NCBI GenBank assembly: GCA_050486445.1
Contig: JBJHDH010000007.1
Location: 20,346-84,345, forward strand
Direction: 5' to 3'
Length of the DNA stretch: 64,000 bases
Source of the DNA: Euryhalocaulis sp050486445
Lineage (GTDB): Bacteria > Pseudomonadota > Alphaproteobacteria > Caulobacterales > Maricaulaceae
Positions 61,390 to 64,000 of this stretch are shown one piece after another. Under the pieces are notes generated by a model. It saw only the letters and a program-made list of their open reading frames with translations, was not told where the DNA came from and ran no database searches. Both the position numbers and the translations under genes were made by a program. Position 1 is the first letter of the stretch, and every line of letters begins with the position of its first letter.

Positions 61390-62835
61390 ATGTATGGCGT
61401 TCTGATCGTTGTCATCGCCCTCGCCGGACTGATGTATCTGGCCTATCGCGGCGTGCCCCTGCTGATCCTGGCGCCGGGACTGGCGATGTTCGCTGTCTTC
61501 GCTTCGTTCGAACGCCCCCTGCTCGCCAGCTACACCCAGATTTTCATGACCGCGACAGGCGGCTTCATAATCCAATATTTCCCCGTCTTCCTGCTCGGCG
61601 CCATTTTCGGCAAGCTGATGGAAACCACCGGCAGCGCCGAAGTTCTGGCCAATGCCGTGATCCGCAAACTGGGAAACCAGCGCGCCATCCTGGCGGTAGT
61701 GCTGTCATGCGCGGCGATGACATATGGCGGCGTTTCGCTATTTGTCGTCGCTTTCGCGGTCTATCCAATCGCGGCGGCGGTATTTCGCCGCGCCGATTTG
61801 CCCAAGCGGCTGATACCGGGCGCCATCGCTCTTGGCGCGTTCACCTTCACCATGACGGCCCTGCCCGGCACGCCGGCGATACAGAACGCTATTCCGATGC
61901 CGTATTTCGGCACCTCGCCCTTTGCGGCGCCCGGGCTGGGCATCCTGACCGCTCTCATCATGTTTGCGCTGGGCCAGCTATGGCTGGAGCGCCGGGCGCG
62001 CGCCGCGGCGGCCGAAGGCTACGGCGATCACCCGGACGCCGCCCCGGCGGATGACCGGACATTGCGCGAGCGCGCCGCGGGCGAGGGTTTCGATATCGCC
62101 GAACTTCCGGCGCGCGAGCGCGCGCCAAATCACCCGCCTTTTATATTGGCTGCGTTTCCCCTGATTGCTGTCATCGTCCTCAACCTGATGTTCACGGCCT
62201 TGATTATCCCGGCCATGAATACCGACTACCTCGCCGCGCCGGAATATGGAGCGACGACTATCGATTCCGTGCGGGGGATATGGTCCATCATCGCCGCGCT
62301 GGTCATCTCGATTGTATTGATGATCGCCCTGAACTGGACCCGACTGCCCCGGCTGGTTTCCTCGCTGGATGCCGGCGCGCACGCTTCGCTATTGCCGATC
62401 TTCAATACCGCAAGCCTGGTCGGATTTGGCTCCGTTATCGCGTCTCTGTCGGCTTTCATGCTGATCCGCGACTCGGTGATCGGAATTGGCGGCGAAAATC
62501 CGCTGATCGCGCTGGCGGTGTCGGTCAATCTTCTTGCCGGCATGACCGGTTCCGCGTCCGGCGGGATGAGCATTGCGCTCAACACGCTAGGCGGCGCCTA
62601 TCTGGAGATGGGCCAGGCCGCCGGAGTCTCACCGGAGCTGATGCACCGCGTGACCGCGGTGGCGACCGGCGGGCTTGACGCCCTGCCGCATAACGGCGCG
62701 GTCATCACCCTGCTGGCGATCTGTGGCCTGACCCACCGGCAGTCCTATCTGGATATTGCTGTTGTCGCAGTGGTCATTCCGATTATAGCCTTGATCGTGC
62801 TGATTACGCTTGGAACCTTGCTGGGAAGCTTCTGA
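61390..62835 (+). CDS. GntP-family permease
   Basis: A 481-residue integral membrane protein of the gluconate:proton symporter family, with about twelve hydrophobic segments. The first half contains FPVFLLGAIFGKLMETTG and the second half GMTGSASGGMSIALNTLGGAYLEMG, which are typical. A polar cytoplasmic loop lies at about residues 200-245. Known members take up gluconate or other hydroxy acids, and the substrate here may be 3-hydroxybutyrate, since the neighbours are phasin and patatin; that is inference. It starts six bases after the patatin stop, in the same operon. Confidence 0.88.
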   Translation: MYGVLIVVIALAGLMYLAYRGVPLLILAPGLAMFAVFASFERPLLASYTQIFMTATGGFIIQYFPVFLLGAIFGKLMETTGSAEVLANAVIRKLGNQRAILAVVLSCAAMTYGGVSLFVVAFAVYPIAAAVFRRADLPKRLIPGAIALGAFTFTMTALPGTPAIQNAIPMPYFGTSPFAAPGLGILTALIMFALGQLWLERRARAAAAEGYGDHPDAAPADDRTLRERAAGEGFDIAELPARERAPNHPPFILAAFPLIAVIVLNLMFTALIIPAMNTDYLAAPEYGATTIDSVRGIWSIIAALVISIVLMIALNWTRLPRLVSSLDAGAHASLLPIFNTASLVGFGSVIASLSAFMLIRDSVIGIGGENPLIALAVSVNLLAGMTGSASGGMSIALNTLGGAYLEMGQAAGVSPELMHRVTAVATGGLDALPHNGAVITLLAICGLTHRQSYLDIAVVAVVIPIIALIVLITLGTLLGSF

Positions 62836-62877
62836 CAACATCCGGCCCTGGCGGCAAATATCTGAGAGGTGAGAAGG

Positions 62878-63834
62878 ATGACAGGCGCGGTGCGTCTTCT
62901 GGCGGTTTTTGTGGTGCTTGCGGGTCTTGGTCTTGCACCCGCCGCGCAGGCGCAGCGCAGCCAGAGTCTGGAAGAAATTCTGGAAGCCATCGAGCGCGAG
63001 CGGCAGGCGCTGATCGAGCTGGGCGAATACGAGCCTCCTCCCTCCATGGCGCCGGAAGCCTGCGACCGCATGTGCCTGGACGCGCTGGGCCGGGCCTATC
63101 TGAGATCGCTGGAGACCGGCGACCTGTCCGAGCTGGCGCTGGGCCGCAGCACGCGGGTTACGGAAAACGGCGTCCAGATCGCGCCCGGCGAGGGCTATTG
63201 GCGCCGCGCCGGCGCGCTGCGCCAGCACCGGCTGAACATTCTGGACCCGGACTGGCAGGTGGCGGCGGGTCTGGCCGTGATGGACAATGCACTGCTCGCC
63301 TACCGTCTTCAGATGGCCTATGGCGCGCTCGCCGAAATCGAGATTTTCGTCGTGGAGCCGGACGATGACGGCGCCACACTGGGGCGTCCGACACTGGCCC
63401 GGCCGCATGAAGCGTTTGAGCATCGCGTCGATCCGGCCGAGCAGAACTCACGCACCCAGCTTGGCATGATCGTGCAGGCCTATCCGGACGGGCTGCGCGC
63501 CGGCAGTTTCGAGGCGGTGGACGCGCCCTTCGCCGAAGGCGCGGAGCGGATGGAAAACGGCATGATTCTCGCCGGTCCGCGCTGCACGCTCAACGAAAAC
63601 TGTCTCGACATGAAGACCCAGCCCTCGCCGGAGCGGCCGACCCTGCGCCAGCGTATGCTGGCGATTGACGAGGAGCAGGGCGTCGTCTTCATGTGGCTGG
63701 ACTGGATGCAGCAATCCGGACAGACCTTGCAGGTCTATGAGGCGTTCAAAATCTACGCCGGTCATTTTCACGGCGTGGATGCGTTCATCGCCCACGGCGA
63801 CCCGGACATTTATCCCGGCTGGCCCATCCCGTAG
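62878..63834 (+). CDS. Secreted protein of unknown function
   Basis: A 318-residue protein. The ATG at 62878 follows AGAGGTGAG, a very good ribosome site; GTG at 62869 is less likely. A signal peptide (VRLLAVFVVLAGLGLAPAAQAQ) is clear, followed by a helix QSLEEILEAIERERQALIEL. A CDRMC pair and RCTLNENC pair could form disulphides. The C-terminal part VVFMWLDWMQQSGQTLQVYEAFKIYAGHFHGVDAFI has an NTF2-like look, in that dimer-fold proteins often end this way; I do not assign a family. It lies after gntP with a 42-base gap. Confidence 0.65.
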   Translation: MTGAVRLLAVFVVLAGLGLAPAAQAQRSQSLEEILEAIERERQALIELGEYEPPPSMAPEACDRMCLDALGRAYLRSLETGDLSELALGRSTRVTENGVQIAPGEGYWRRAGALRQHRLNILDPDWQVAAGLAVMDNALLAYRLQMAYGALAEIEIFVVEPDDDGATLGRPTLARPHEAFEHRVDPAEQNSRTQLGMIVQAYPDGLRAGSFEAVDAPFAEGAERMENGMILAGPRCTLNENCLDMKTQPSPERPTLRQRMLAIDEEQGVVFMWLDWMQQSGQTLQVYEAFKIYAGHFHGVDAFIAHGDPDIYPGWPIP

Positions 63835-64000
63835 GATACGCAGCCGTCATCGGCCACTCGTCTCAGTGGTTTGGCGAAGGGAAGCGGGGCGCCCGCGGGG
63901 ACGCGGGTGTCCTGTCCTTGGTACGTGGTGGTGCGTCCCAATGAACGCCCCGCGCAGGGATTTCCCGGAACGTCTCCGTCCCGATTCCAGCGTGGGATTG
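63835..64000. other. Window end without recognised gene
   Basis: The last 166 bases contain no supported gene, tRNA or terminator. A short open frame can be read on each strand, but neither has a ribosome site or a known motif. Confidence 0.5.

Noticed and set aside
63835..64000. Possible RNA gene at the window end
   Set aside because: No recognisable tRNA, SRP, tmRNA or RNase P pattern could be supported.

Overview
The window reads as chromosomal core sequence of a GC-rich (mostly G/C third positions) alphaproteobacterium. Diagnostic points are the single long RelA/SpoT homologue, the rsh-pdxJ-acpS-lepB-rnc-era-recO-parC order, the lipA-ratA-cinA-ispDF-dusB-ntrYX-dat-hfq-hflX order, a fused IspD-IspF enzyme, an ATP12-type F1 assembly chaperone, a COQ10/RatA protein, GlnB-GlnA, NtrY-NtrX, a bacterial leucyl-tRNA-protein transferase and a phasin. 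A flagellar MotB points to a motile organism. A Caulobacterales/Maricaulales-type relative is possible, but the genus cannot be read from the sequence. No prophage, insertion sequence, CRISPR array or rRNA was seen. The only tRNA found is tRNA-Ser(UGA).

Layout. 1-8112 (+): a tightly overlapped housekeeping operon (stringent response, pyridoxal phosphate, ACP activation, signal peptidase, RNase III, Era), two poorly known proteins and RecO. 8219-13908 (+): a DHA2-type exporter, ParC, then a LemA/M48 protease pair. 14020-18166 (-): Bpt and a TRAP transporter of the 2-oxo-acid type. 18262-21337 (-): MotB, ATP12, an RluC-type pseudouridine synthase and CrcB. 21485-23129: a small secreted protein and a GGDEF cyclase, convergent on a strong two-way terminator. 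23226-29110 (-): a DEAD-box helicase, ParE and the glnB-glnA nitrogen pair. 29186-34296: NnrD (+), then a GH3 lipoprotein and an acyl-activating enzyme (-).

34397-46616: the lipoate/MEP/NtrYX/Hfq block. The ntrBC pair that often sits between dusB and ntrY is not there. 46635-50721 (-): two alpha/beta hydrolases, a helix-turn-helix protein, MazG and a metallo-beta-lactamase-fold enzyme. 50718-55703 (-): TatD, HolB, Tmk, DacA-type PBP and RlpA; metG, a frequent neighbour of holB, is absent. 56029-58930: tRNA-Ser, a PhzS-like flavoprotein hydroxylase and a secreted esterase interrupted by a Gly-Pro-Gly stretch. 58931-64000: an AhpD-like protein, then a likely polyhydroxyalkanoate-linked group (phasin, patatin-like lipase, GntP permease) and a secreted protein of unknown function.

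The most interesting non-coding signal is in the 414-base gap between the divergent phasin and patatin genes. It holds two FNR/FixK-like boxes exactly 50 bases apart, placed as expected for an oxygen-responsive promoter of the phasin gene, and a perfect 12-base-pair hairpin. Other points are large palindromic intergenic elements (13923-14022 and 38641-38696), an NtrX without a GAFTGA loop, and a TatD with an altered HxH motif. No clearly new multi-gene system was found; most of the window is ordinary core genome.
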